Below the pieces are notes generated by a model, which ran no database searches, had not been told where the DNA came from, and saw only the letters and a program-made list of their open reading frames with translations. From Hungatella sp. (GTDB lineage Bacteria; Bacillota; Clostridia; Lachnospirales; Lachnospiraceae): a stretch of DNA of 64,000 nucleotides. The stretch covers positions 1 through 64,000 of the forward strand of contig JAAWBS010000033.1 of NCBI GenBank assembly GCA_022792815.1, in the 5' to 3' direction. Both the position numbers and the translations under genes were made by a program. Shown here piece after piece: positions 43,404 through 51,719 of this stretch; the stretch's first letter is position 1, and every line of letters begins with the position of its first letter.

Positions 43404-45514
43404 GAACGGGAGCTTATCTTCAGGGACGATATGAGATATTGAGTCTCATCGGTTCCGGCGGGATGTCTGATGTATACAAGGCGAAATGTCATAAGCTGAA
43501 CCGCCTGGTGGCGGTCAAAGTGCTGAAAGAGGAATTCAGCAATGACGAGGGATTTGTGGGCAAGTTTCAGATGGAAGCCCAGGCAGCGGCCAGACTGTCA
43601 CACCCCAACATCGTCAATGTCTACGACGTGGTGGACGAGGGGAATATCCACTGCATCGTCATGGAGCTGGTGGAAGGAATCACCCTGAAAAGCTATATTG
43701 CAAAAAAGGGCTTCCTGGACGTCAAGGAAGCCGTGACCATCGGGATCCAGGTGGCTCAGGGAATCGCCGCGGCTCATGAGCAGAAGATTATACATAGAGA
43801 CATCAAGCCTCAGAACATGCTGATCTCCAGGGACGGCAAGGTGAAGGTGGCGGATTTCGGCATCGCCAGGGCGGCGACGACCCAGACCATGACCTCCGAG
43901 GCCATGGGTTCTGTCCACTATATCTCACCGGAGCAGGCCAGAGGAGGATACAGCGATGCCAGGAGTGACATCTATTCTTTCGGCATCACCCTGTATGAGA
44001 TGGTCACGGGGATTTTGCCCTTTGAGGGGGACAATACGGTGGCAGTGGCCTTAGCTCAGCTTCAGGAACCGATCACCAGGCCCAGCATCTACAACTCGGA
44101 GATCCCCGTAAGCCTGGAAGGAATCATCCTCAAATGTACGGAGAAGAAGCCGGAGCGAAGATACAGTCAGATCACGGAGGTTATCGCGGATCTGCGCCGG
44201 GTATTGGTCTACCCGGACGACGATTTCGTCCAGCCGGCCTCTCAGGTAGATATGGGAGCAGGGACGGTGATTATCCGAAAGGATGAGCTGAAGGAGATCC
44301 GGGAGAGAGACAGCCGGGAGATCCGCGTACCCCGTCAGGACTGGGATGAGGAGGAAGAGGGCGAGGAAGACTGGGATGATGTGAGGGACAGAAAGAGACC
44401 CCGAAGGGGGGATTCCAGAGATAACGTGAACCGCAGCTTTGAGAGGCTGCTTTCGGCTCTGGGGGTGGTGATCGCCATCGTGGTGGTGGCGGTTCTCCTG
44501 GTGGTGTTTTCCAGGCTGGGAGGACTGTTTCAGTTCGGCACCGAGCCCACGACCTCCGCGATCCAGACCGAGACGGTGGAGCCGGAGAGCACTCTCAACG
44601 AGATGGAGGTGCCGGTGCCGGATGTGCTGGGTCTTCCGGCGGATATGGCGGAGGAGAAGCTGAAGGAGAGCACCCTGGTGATGAAGGTCAGCGGATATGA
44701 AGACTCGGACACCGTGGAGAAAGGGCGGATCATCTCCCAGAACATTCCGGAGAAAACGGTGGTGAAGAAGTATTCTTCCGTCCATGTGGTGGTCAGCAAC
44801 GGAAGTGATCTGATCAGACTGACGGATCTGTCCTTGGACGGCATGTCGGCGGAGGCAGCAAAGCTTCTGCTGGAGCAGAATAAGCTGGTAGTCAACCAGA
44901 GCCCCGAGTACCACGATACCATTCAGGAGGGACTGGTGATCCGGTTTGAGCCGGAGCAGGTCAGACCGGGTGAGGCAGTGACCATCTATATCAGTGCCGG
45001 ACCTCTCTCTGCCATGAAGAGGGTTCCTGAGCTTCGCAATATTACCCAGGAGGATGCCCTGGTCTGTCTGGCAGAGTACGGCTTAAAACCGGGGGAAGTG
45101 ACGGAGGAATTCCACGATACGGTTCCGGCCGGCTATGTCATCAGCCAGGCAGTGGAGGCGGAGACTCTCGTAAAAGAGGGGACGCCGATCTCCTATGTGG
45201 TCAGCAAAGGGCCCGAGGTGAAGCGGTTTGTGGCAGCCATCAACGAGACTTACAACTTAGGGGGAATGGTGGGCCCCGGAGCCCTGGCCTCCGATATCAC
45301 GGTGACGATCCGATTGAGACAGGAGGTAAATGGAGAGGTGGTATATCGGACTCTGATGGAGCCTACGTCCCTGTCCGGCCATACCCTTCTTCCGGTAAAC
45401 TTTACTAACATTGAGGGAGAACCGGGAGTGGAAGACGGTCTGGTGGAAGTGGTGGATGTGGCCACGGAGCAGATCCTGGTCAGCTATCCGTTAAAATTTA
45501 TTGAGACAGAGTAG
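43397..45514 (+). CDS. prkC: PASTA domain serine/threonine kinase
   Basis: A 705-residue membrane kinase. The N-terminal kinase domain has GSGGMSDVYKA, VAVKVL, HRDIKPQN at about 133 and DFGIA at about 152; an acidic/Arg-rich juxtamembrane stretch leads to one helix near 350-372. Outside are three PASTA repeats (from VPVPDVLGLPADMAEEKL, about 410-605) that bind muropeptides, then a C-terminal beta-rich domain. It links peptidoglycan state with growth and spore revival. Operon with prpC and rsgA. Confidence 0.95.
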   Translation: MLRTGAYLQGRYEILSLIGSGGMSDVYKAKCHKLNRLVAVKVLKEEFSNDEGFVGKFQMEAQAAARLSHPNIVNVYDVVDEGNIHCIVMELVEGITLKSYIAKKGFLDVKEAVTIGIQVAQGIAAAHEQKIIHRDIKPQNMLISRDGKVKVADFGIARAATTQTMTSEAMGSVHYISPEQARGGYSDARSDIYSFGITLYEMVTGILPFEGDNTVAVALAQLQEPITRPSIYNSEIPVSLEGIILKCTEKKPERRYSQITEVIADLRRVLVYPDDDFVQPASQVDMGAGTVIIRKDELKEIRERDSREIRVPRQDWDEEEEGEEDWDDVRDRKRPRRGDSRDNVNRSFERLLSALGVVIAIVVVAVLLVVFSRLGGLFQFGTEPTTSAIQTETVEPESTLNEMEVPVPDVLGLPADMAEEKLKESTLVMKVSGYEDSDTVEKGRIISQNIPEKTVVKKYSSVHVVVSNGSDLIRLTDLSLDGMSAEAAKLLLEQNKLVVNQSPEYHDTIQEGLVIRFEPEQVRPGEAVTIYISAGPLSAMKRVPELRNITQEDALVCLAEYGLKPGEVTEEFHDTVPAGYVISQAVEAETLVKEGTPISYVVSKGPEVKRFVAAINETYNLGGMVGPGALASDITVTIRLRQEVNGEVVYRTLMEPTSLSGHTLLPVNFTNIEGEPGVEDGLVEVVDVATEQILVSYPLKFIETE

Positions 45515-45524
45515 AGGGGGATAT

Positions 45525-46403
45525 GTGACAGGAAAGATTGTAAAAGGTATCGCAGGATTTTACTATGTTTACGGGGAAGACGGCCTGATCTATGCGTGCA
45601 GGGCAAAGGGAATCTTCCGAAACAGGAACATCAAGCCGCTGGTGGGAGACCGGGTAGAAATCTCGGTTCTCACGACAGAACCGCCGGAGGGCAGTATCGA
45701 CCGGATACTCCCCAGGGACAACACCCTGATCCGCCCGGCTGTGGCCAATGTGGATCAGGCGCTGGTCATGTTTGCCATGGCAGATCCGCAGCCCAACTTA
45801 AATCTCCTGGACCGATTTCTGGTGCTGATGGAGAGAAGCGGTTTGAAAGCCACTCTGGTGTTCAACAAGACGGACCTGGCGGACGAGAGGGCGAGGGAGA
45901 CATATCGGGCTGTCTATGAGAGTGCCGGGTATCCGGTAAGGTTTCTCAGCGCCCGGCAGGGCGAGGGAGTTCGGGAGCTGGATGGTCTGCTGGATGGCAA
46001 GACCACCGCTCTGGCGGGACCGTCAGGAGTGGGAAAATCCTCCCTGACCAATCTCCTCATGCCCAAGGCCAACATGGAGACCGGGGCTGTCAGCGAGAAG
46101 ATCCGCAGAGGACGCCATACCACCAGACACACGGAGCTGTTTTGTCTGAGAAAGGACACGTACCTGATGGACACGCCGGGATTCAGTTCGGTGTTCGTGG
46201 AAACCATGGAGCCGGAGGAGTTGAGAGACTGTTTTCCCGAGTTCGGGCCTTTGGAGGAAGCGTGCCGATTTCCGGGGTGCGTCCACATGGGAGAGAAGAT
46301 CTGCGGGGTGAAGCGGGCGGTGGAGGAGGGCAATGTCAGCCGAAGCCGCTATGAGAACTATCGGTTGTTTTATCAGGAACTGAAAGACAAGAGGAGATAT
46401 TAG
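45525..46403 (+). CDS. rsgA: Ribosome small subunit-dependent GTPase
   Basis: A 292-residue circularly permuted GTPase in 30S maturation. An OB fold is followed by NKTDLAD (G4), SARQGEG (G5), then GPSGVGKSSLTNLL (G1) and DTPGFSS (G3), the order typical of YjeQ/RsgA, and a C-terminal zinc knuckle (CRFPGCVHMGEKICGVK). I choose a GTG start at 45525 after GAGGGGGATAT; the track start at 45501 overlaps prkC. Confidence 0.94.
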   Translation: MTGKIVKGIAGFYYVYGEDGLIYACRAKGIFRNRNIKPLVGDRVEISVLTTEPPEGSIDRILPRDNTLIRPAVANVDQALVMFAMADPQPNLNLLDRFLVLMERSGLKATLVFNKTDLADERARETYRAVYESAGYPVRFLSARQGEGVRELDGLLDGKTTALAGPSGVGKSSLTNLLMPKANMETGAVSEKIRRGRHTTRHTELFCLRKDTYLMDTPGFSSVFVETMEPEELRDCFPEFGPLEEACRFPGCVHMGEKICGVKRAVEEGNVSRSRYENYRLFYQELKDKRRY

Positions 46404-46405
46404 CC

Positions 46406-47083
46406 ATGTATATACTTGCGCCTTCCCTGTTGGGAGCAGACTTTAGGAAGCTGGAGGATGAGATCAGAACGGTGGAGCAGGCGGGAGCCGGATACCTTCA
46501 TCTGGATGTGATGGACGGAGTCTTTGTGCCCAGCATCTCTTTCGGTATGCCGGTGATTGCCGCGCTGAGGAGATGCAGCGGGCTGACTTTTGATGTCCAC
46601 ATGATGGTGGAGGAACCTATCCGCTATGTGAGGGATGTGAGGGAGGCAGGAGCCGATCTGATCTGTGTCCACGCGGAGGCCTGCAGACATCTGGATTCGA
46701 CTCTGGAAGAGATCCGCCGGTCAGGGGCCAGGGTGGGAGTGGCTTTGAACCCGGCCACCCCCATCTCCGCCGTCGATCTGGTGCTTCCCCGGGTGGACAT
46801 GGTGTTGGTGATGACGGTGAATCCGGGATTCGGAGGCCAGAGACTGATCCCCTACACTGTGGAGAAGGTGAGAGGGCTGAGGGAGCGGATCCGGGAGCTG
46901 GGGCTTTCCACGGATATTCAGGTGGACGGAGGAGTGACGCCGGATAATACGGAGGAGCTTTTGGCGGCCGGGGCCAACGTGGTTGTGGCCGGCTCCGCGG
47001 TCTTTCGCGGTGAGGCAGGCAAAAATGTGAAGGAGTTTCTGGACATCTTCCGGGCATTTCAGGAAAGGGCCGGGGAGAGATGA
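46406..47083 (+). CDS. rpe: Ribulose-phosphate 3-epimerase
   Basis: A 225-residue TIM-barrel enzyme of the pentose phosphate pathway, interconverting ribulose 5-phosphate and xylulose 5-phosphate. APSLLGADF, HLDVMDGVFVPSISFG (metal His and Asp), VDVHMMVE-like FDVHMMVEEP, NPGFGGQ and VDGGV are intact. It starts 2 nt after rsgA and overlaps thiN by 4 nt. Confidence 0.95.
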   Translation: MYILAPSLLGADFRKLEDEIRTVEQAGAGYLHLDVMDGVFVPSISFGMPVIAALRRCSGLTFDVHMMVEEPIRYVRDVREAGADLICVHAEACRHLDSTLEEIRRSGARVGVALNPATPISAVDLVLPRVDMVLVMTVNPGFGGQRLIPYTVEKVRGLRERIRELGLSTDIQVDGGVTPDNTEELLAAGANVVVAGSAVFRGEAGKNVKEFLDIFRAFQERAGER

Positions 47084-47742
47084 AACGAGGTCTGATTATC
47101 ACCGGAGGAGAGATTGATCTTGACTTTGCCAGCCGGCTGTTGCAGGAAAACACTTATGAATCCACGGTGGCTGTGGACAGAGGACTGGAGACTGCCAGGG
47201 CTCTGGGACTGACTCCCCATGGGGCGGTGGGAGATTTTGACTCCGTAACCCCCAAAGTGCTTGCCCACTATCGGAACACGCCGGGGATTCTCTGGGATAT
47301 CCGCAAGCCGGAGAAGGATGAGACGGACACGGAGCTTGGCATCCGCACGGCCATGAAGCTGAACTGCACGGACCTGACCATATTGGGGGCTACAGGGGGA
47401 AGGCTGGACCATGAGCTGTCCAACATCCACATGCTGAAGCTGTGTCTGGACAACCAGGTGGAGGCCTGTATCTGCGATCCTCAGAATCGGGTATATCTGC
47501 TGAACCGGGGGAAGACCTTTGAGAGACATGCTCTCTTCGGCAGTTATGTGTCCTTTATCCCTTTGACGGAGCAGGTGAGGGGCATCACCCTGACCGGGTT
47601 TAAGTACCCCCTGACAGGGAAAGACATCTCTGTGGGTGCCCAGGCAGGGCTCTGTATCAGCAACGAGGTCACAGAAGAGACGGCGGAGATTTCGTTTGCC
47701 AGCGGAATTCTCATCTGTGTCGAGTCCCGGGATCTGAGATGA
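47080..47742 (+). CDS. thiN: Thiamine pyrophosphokinase
   Basis: A 220-residue enzyme making TPP from thiamine and ATP. AVDRGLETARALGLTPHGAV and GDFDSV in the N-terminal catalytic part, DTELGIRTAM and GATGGRLDHELSN are typical. ATGA overlap with rpe. It closes the prpC-prkC-rsgA-rpe-thiN block; no TPP riboswitch is seen here. Confidence 0.93.
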   Translation: MKRGLIITGGEIDLDFASRLLQENTYESTVAVDRGLETARALGLTPHGAVGDFDSVTPKVLAHYRNTPGILWDIRKPEKDETDTELGIRTAMKLNCTDLTILGATGGRLDHELSNIHMLKLCLDNQVEACICDPQNRVYLLNRGKTFERHALFGSYVSFIPLTEQVRGITLTGFKYPLTGKDISVGAQAGLCISNEVTEETAEISFASGILICVESRDLR

Positions 47743-47902
47743 TTTTGGCACGTGACTAAAACTGGACTGGTTAAAAATATAAAAAGTGGCTATTTCTATC
47801 ACTCCACTTATGTGCTATGATTACGGCAATCCACAAGATATGCGCATAGAAACCGACAGCTGTACGGCGATGTGGAATTAAAACATGAGGGAGTGACAAG
47901 CT

Positions 47903-48496
47903 ATGAACGAAAACAACGAGAAAGTATATAAGATCGTAATCACCGGGCTGATGGCAGCTCTGTGCTATGTGGCATTTACCTACCTGAAGATTCCCATCCC
48001 CACATTCGGCGGGGACATGGTGGCTCTTCACATCGGCAACGCCTTCTGCGTCCTGGCGGCACTGCTGCTGGGAGGTCTCTACGGCGGTCTGGCAGGCTCT
48101 CTCGGCATGACCATCGCCGATCTCATCGACCCGGCCTATGTGACCAGTGCGCCCAAGACCTTTTTCCTGAAACTGTGCATCGGTCTGATCGCCGGGCTGG
48201 TGGCCCATAGGATCGCCCATATCACAGATAATCATGACAGCAGATATGTGTTTCGATGGACCCTGACCGCGTCTGTGGCCGGACTCGGGTTCAATGTGAT
48301 CATGGATCCTGTCGTGGGGTATTTCTATAAGAATTATATTTTAGGAGTGGAGTCCTCGGCAGCCAAGATCATGTCCACCTGGGCGGCAGGTGTCACCTTT
48401 ATCAACGCTGTGGCAGGGACTATGGTGGTGGTGGTGGTGTATATGGCGGTGAGGCCGGTGCTCAAGAAGGCAGGGCTGTTTTTCCACATCAAATAA
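47903..48496 (+). CDS. ECF transporter substrate-binding (S) component
   Basis: A 197-residue membrane protein with about five or six helices, YVAFTYLKIPIPTFGGDMVA, LHIGNAFCVLAALLLGGLYG and GSLGMTIADLIDPAYVTSAP, a pattern of ECF-type vitamin S components (PF07155/PF12822-like). It would bind a vitamin or cofactor precursor and work with the shared EcfA-EcfA'-EcfT module, not encoded here. The ligand is unknown. Position after thiN hints at a thiamine precursor but nothing in the protein proves it. Confidence 0.78.
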   Translation: MNENNEKVYKIVITGLMAALCYVAFTYLKIPIPTFGGDMVALHIGNAFCVLAALLLGGLYGGLAGSLGMTIADLIDPAYVTSAPKTFFLKLCIGLIAGLVAHRIAHITDNHDSRYVFRWTLTASVAGLGFNVIMDPVVGYFYKNYILGVESSAAKIMSTWAAGVTFINAVAGTMVVVVVYMAVRPVLKKAGLFFHIK

Positions 48497-48677
48497 TGTG
48501 CCGGAGCCGGGCATGTCAGTTTCTGTATGTGGCAATTGAAAATCACGAGACATGAAAGGACATAAATATTGATAAAAAGGGGTTTCCTTTCCTGGGAATA
48601 TGAGGTATAATCACAAAAAGCAGAAATTCCAGATACAGAGGAATATCTGAGGAACTAGGACCATACAGGAGGAAATC

Positions 48678-49967
48678 ATGTTAGATATCAGATTTGTCAG
48701 AGAGAATCCGGAAGCGGTAAAGCAGAATATCCGGAATAAATTTCAGGAAGCCAAGGTTCCCTTGGTGGACGAGGTGATCGGGCTGGACGCGAGAAACCGC
48801 AGCGCCAAGGCAGAGGCAGATGACCTTAGGGCCTCCAGAAACAAGCTGTCCAAGCAGATCGGCGAGCTGATGAGGCAGGGCAAGAAGGAGGAGGCGGAGG
48901 CCGTAAAGGCTCAGGTCACTGCCAATGCCGCCCGCCTGGCAGAGTTGGAGGCTGAGGAGGGGGAACTGGAGGAGAGGATCTTAAAGATCATGATGACCAT
49001 TCCCAATATCATCGACCCCAGTGTCCCCATCGGAAAGGATGACAGCGAGAATGTGGAGCTGGAGAAGTTCGGCGACCCGGTGGTCCCTGACTTTGAGATT
49101 CCCTACCACACGGATATCATGAAGACGTTTGACGGCATTGATCTGGATGCGGCCGGAAGGGTGGCTGGAAACGGGTTTTACTATCTCATGGGAGATATCG
49201 CGAGACTTCACTCTGCAGTGATCTCTTATGCCAGAGACTTTATGATCGGCAGGGGCTTTACTTACTGTGTGCCTCCCTTTATGATCCGGAGCAATGTGGT
49301 TACCGGAGTGATGTCCTTTGCGGAGATGGATGCCATGATGTACAAGATTGAGGGGGAAGATCTGTATCTGATCGGAACCAGCGAGCACTCCATGATCGGT
49401 AAGTTTATCGACACCATCACACCGGAGGCAGAACTTCCCAAGACTCTCACCAGTTATTCTCCCTGTTTCCGCAAGGAGAAGGGCGCTCACGGCATCGAGG
49501 AGAGAGGGGTATATCGGATCCATCAGTTTGAGAAGCAGGAGATGATCGTGGTGTGTAAGCCGGAGGAGTCTCCTATGTGGTATGAGAAGCTGTGGAAGAA
49601 CACGGTAGATCTGTTCCGCTCTCTGGACATCCCGGTGAGGACGCTGGAGTGCTGTTCCGGTGATCTGGCAGACTTAAAAGTGAAGTCCTGCGATGTGGAG
49701 GCATGGTCTCCCCGCCAGAAAAAGTACTTTGAGGTAGGCTCCTGCTCCAACTTAGGAGATGCACAGGCCAGGAGATTAAAGATTCGTGTGGACGGTGAGA
49801 ACGGCAAATACTTTGCCCATACACTGAACAACACGGTGGTGGCTCCGCCCCGTATGCTGATCGCATTTCTGGAGAACAATCTGCAGGCAGACGGCAGTGT
49901 AAGGATCCCCAAGGTGCTGCAGCCCTACATGGGAGGCGTGACTGAGATCAGAAAGAAGGAGAATTAG
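48678..49967 (+). CDS. serS: Seryl-tRNA synthetase
   Basis: A 429-residue class II synthetase. The N-terminal antiparallel coiled coil (about 30-110) binds the long variable arm of tRNA-Ser; motif 2 FRKEKGAHGIEERGVYRIHQ and motif 3 PPRMLIAFLENN form the active site. CAGGAGGAAATC precedes the ATG. A GGTATAAT lies about 65 nt upstream with a poor -35; no T-box is visible, unlike the trpB gene in this window. Confidence 0.96.
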   Translation: MLDIRFVRENPEAVKQNIRNKFQEAKVPLVDEVIGLDARNRSAKAEADDLRASRNKLSKQIGELMRQGKKEEAEAVKAQVTANAARLAELEAEEGELEERILKIMMTIPNIIDPSVPIGKDDSENVELEKFGDPVVPDFEIPYHTDIMKTFDGIDLDAAGRVAGNGFYYLMGDIARLHSAVISYARDFMIGRGFTYCVPPFMIRSNVVTGVMSFAEMDAMMYKIEGEDLYLIGTSEHSMIGKFIDTITPEAELPKTLTSYSPCFRKEKGAHGIEERGVYRIHQFEKQEMIVVCKPEESPMWYEKLWKNTVDLFRSLDIPVRTLECCSGDLADLKVKSCDVEAWSPRQKKYFEVGSCSNLGDAQARRLKIRVDGENGKYFAHTLNNTVVAPPRMLIAFLENNLQADGSVRIPKVLQPYMGGVTEIRKKEN

Positions 49968-49975
49968 TCTATTCG

Positions 49976-50344
49976 ATGATAACGTTTAACCATTTTAACT
50001 TTAATGTACAAAACCTGGAGAAAAGCCTGAAGTTTTACAGGGAAGCCCTGAATCTGGAGGTGGTCCGGGAAAAGGAGGCCAGAGACGGTTCGTTCAAACT
50101 GGTGTATCTAGGGGACGGTGTCACCGGGTTTACCCTGGAGCTGACTTGGCTTAAGGATCGGACAGAACCCTATGATCTGGGAGAGTGTGAGTTTCATCTG
50201 GCTTTTCATGTGGACAACTTTGAGGAGCTTCACAGGAAGCATGATGAGATGGGCATCATCTGTTTTGAAAATCCGGGCATGGGGATCTACTTTATCGAGG
50301 ATCCGGACGGATACTGGATCGAGATCGTGCCGGAAGAAGACTGA
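49976..50344 (+). CDS. Glyoxalase I-like VOC protein
   Basis: A 122-residue single-domain protein of the vicinal oxygen chelate superfamily. FNHFNFNVQNLEKSLKFYRE, CEFHLAFHVDN and YFIEDPDGYWIEIVPEE provide the metal ligands (His, Glu, His, Glu) in the order of lactoylglutathione lyase. It may detoxify methylglyoxal or a similar aldehyde. It follows serS after 8 nt and precedes a strong terminator. Confidence 0.85.
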   Translation: MITFNHFNFNVQNLEKSLKFYREALNLEVVREKEARDGSFKLVYLGDGVTGFTLELTWLKDRTEPYDLGECEFHLAFHVDNFEELHRKHDEMGIICFENPGMGIYFIEDPDGYWIEIVPEED

Positions 50345-50369
50345 CGGAGAAATCTGCTGCTGATTTGTG

Positions 50370-50416
50370 GAGCTGGTGCAAGATAGAGATGATTTTGCAC
50401 CGGCTCTCTTTTTTTC
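50370..50416 (+). terminator. Terminator of serS and the VOC gene
   Basis: GAGCTGGTGCAA and TTGCACCGGCTC pair (one G-T) around a 13-base loop, followed by CTCTTTTTTT. Confidence 0.88.
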
Positions 50417-50446
50417 TTGACAAAATACTATGTATAATATAGTATT
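50417..50446 (+). promoter_or_regulatory. PadR-gene promoter with overlapping palindromic operator
   Basis: TTGACA, 17 bases, TAGTAT forms the promoter. Inside it AATACTAT-GTATAAT-ATAGTATT is an 8-bp-arm inverted repeat that covers the spacer and -10 box. It resembles the ATACT-N10-AGTAT sites of PadR-type repressors (one base longer spacer), so autorepression by the PadR protein encoded just downstream is likely. Confidence 0.7.
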
Positions 50447-50524
50447 ATGTATTGAGTAGATTAGAAAAACGCGGCTGTTCCACACGGACAGCTGCTGTCA
50501 GAAAGAGGACACGGAGGTGATTGG

Positions 50525-50848
50525 TTGGAGGCACAGATGAAAAAAGGGCTGCTGGAGTTTGGTGTGCTGGCCTGTCTTTCCAGAGAGGAGTCTTATGGCT
50601 ATCAGATCATAAGGGATCTGTCAGAGTGGATCGAGATATCGGAATCTACCCTGTATCCGATCTTGAGACGCCTGGAGGGAAACAAGGATGTGGAGACAGA
50701 GAACAGAGAGTATCATAACAGGATTCGGCGATACTACCGGATTACAGACAAAGGCAGGGAACGTCTGGACGAGTTTAACCGGGATCAATGGCGACTTCAT
50801 CGTCTTTTAGCTTACATCGCAGGGAAGGAGAGTGGTATTGATGGATAA
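50525..50848 (+). CDS. PadR family transcriptional regulator
   Basis: A 107-residue winged-helix repressor: GLLEFGVLACLSREESYGYQ, STLYPILRRLEG and RRYYRITDKGRERLDEF are the PadR hallmarks. Two starts compete: TTG at 50525 behind CGGAGGTGATTGG, and ATG at 50537 behind TTGGAGGC. It overlaps the HAAS-domain gene by 8 nt, the standard PadR/HAAS pair of Firmicutes that controls membrane proteins or exporters. Confidence 0.9.
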   Translation: MEAQMKKGLLEFGVLACLSREESYGYQIIRDLSEWIEISESTLYPILRRLEGNKDVETENREYHNRIRRYYRITDKGRERLDEFNRDQWRLHRLLAYIAGKESGIDG

Positions 50849-51290
50849 AAAGACTTATTTGAGACGGCTCCGGCGAGAACTTCGCCCATTGAAGAGGGAG
50901 GAGAGGAAGCGGCAGACAGAGTATTTTGATGAGATGATATCAGACATGATGGAGGCTGGCATGAAGGAGGACGAGGCCATAAGAAAAATCGGAGATCCCA
51001 GGGCCACGGCCGAAACGATTCTGGATCAGCTGCCGGAGAAAGAGAGATCCGAGAAAGACAGGCTGGGACTGCTTCTGTCCGCAGCCAGTGCCCTGTGTCT
51101 GTGCGTCTCTATGGCAGCTTTCGTTGTCAGCTGTCTGGGCCATGGGTTTTCCTTTTATGTGGGAGGAGGAGATGGGGCGACCAGTGTTTTCCTGGCAGGA
51201 AAGATCGGACAGCCTACATGGCTTTACGGGCTCACAGCTCTGATGGTTGGGATAACCTTGGTCTATTTTTGGAAGAAGAGGGGGAGATGA
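50841..51290 (+). CDS. HAAS (DUF1700-type) membrane protein
   Basis: From the ATG after GGAAGGAGAGTGGTATTG the product has 149 residues. The N-terminal HAAS region (YLRRLRRELRPLKREERKRQ, EAIRKIGDPRATAETILDQL) is followed by two hydrophobic segments (about 76-100 and 125-142). Such proteins are partners of PadR regulators; in this pair the rest of the usual operon is missing and an AT-rich regulatory zone follows. Confidence 0.8.
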   Translation: MDKKTYLRRLRRELRPLKREERKRQTEYFDEMISDMMEAGMKEDEAIRKIGDPRATAETILDQLPEKERSEKDRLGLLLSAASALCLCVSMAAFVVSCLGHGFSFYVGGGDGATSVFLAGKIGQPTWLYGLTALMVGITLVYFWKKRGR

Positions 51291-51331
51291 GAGGAGAAAG
51301 ACGCAACCTTTTACATCGAGGCATGAATAAT

Positions 51332-51445
51332 AGGTTAAAATACAACCTAAATTATCAGAAAACAATACAGGTTAACGAAACCTAATATAAAAATAAAGGT
51401 TAAAAACAACCTATTTGCGAAAAATAGAGCAGGTTTTTGCAACCT
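51332..51445. repeat. Array of four AGGTT...AACCT dyads, candidate operator cluster
   Basis: Four inverted repeats lie at 51332-51348 (AGGTTAAAATACAACCT), 51369-51383 (AGGTTAACGAAACCT), 51397-51412 (AGGTTAAAAACAACCT) and 51431-51445 (AGGTTTTTGCAACCT), 28-37 nt apart, just upstream of a near-consensus promoter. Arms are constant while spacers vary from 5 to 7 bases and in sequence. Matching half sites occur by the XRE gene: AGGTTTCGTT at 54011, AGGTTGCA at 54083 and AGGTTAAAATA at 54100. This suggests the binding sites of that regulator. No coding frame is present in this gap. Confidence 0.6.
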
Positions 51446-51479
51446 ATAAAATTTGGTTCACAGGACCTGCTCTATTTTT
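51420..51479. terminator. Bidirectional terminator-like stem
   Basis: AAAAATAGAGCAGGT and ACCTGCTCTATTTTT form a perfect 15-bp stem with A and T tracts, around a 30-base loop that contains most of the fourth dyad and an AACC..GGTT pair. It may end the PadR/HAAS transcript. Confidence 0.6.
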
Positions 51480-51483
51480 GGAG

Positions 51484-51512
51484 TTGACAGTCATGGAAAA
51501 TTGGTATAGAAT
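51484..51512 (+). promoter_or_regulatory. Promoter of the DUF2325 gene
   Basis: TTGACA, 17 bases, TAGAAT. Transcription from about 51519 leaves a 200-nt 5' UTR. CAGATC/GATCTG with TTTTTTT at 51518-51572 inside that leader could be a weak early terminator. Confidence 0.75.
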
Positions 51513-51719
51513 GATATCAGATCTCAGGAGGAAATTCTTTCCCCAGGAATCTAATGTTTGATCTGTTTTTTTATTTGCGTGTTCTGCAGATGATCCACAG
51601 CTGTGAGCTTCAAAGGAAAAGGATGGTGGTGTGTTTATGATTGTCTGAGCCTGCCTGCGTCTTGGGTGAGAGTGAATGTTTGAAATTTTTGAAAAAAATG
51701 GATTGTCAGGAGGAGATTG

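Noticed and set aside
47743-47902. TPP riboswitch after thiN, ahead of the ECF S component
   Set aside because: The conserved CUGAGA and ACCUGA-type blocks of THI elements are absent.
51332-51445. CRISPR array
   Set aside because: The repeats are short dyads of 15-17 bp with variable inner bases and 28-37 nt periodicity that is not constant; there are no unique spacers of equal length and no cas genes.
51554-51640. 28-codon small ORF in the DUF2325 leader
   Set aside because: Weak ribosome binding site, start inside a possible hairpin and no composition bias pointing to a leader peptide.
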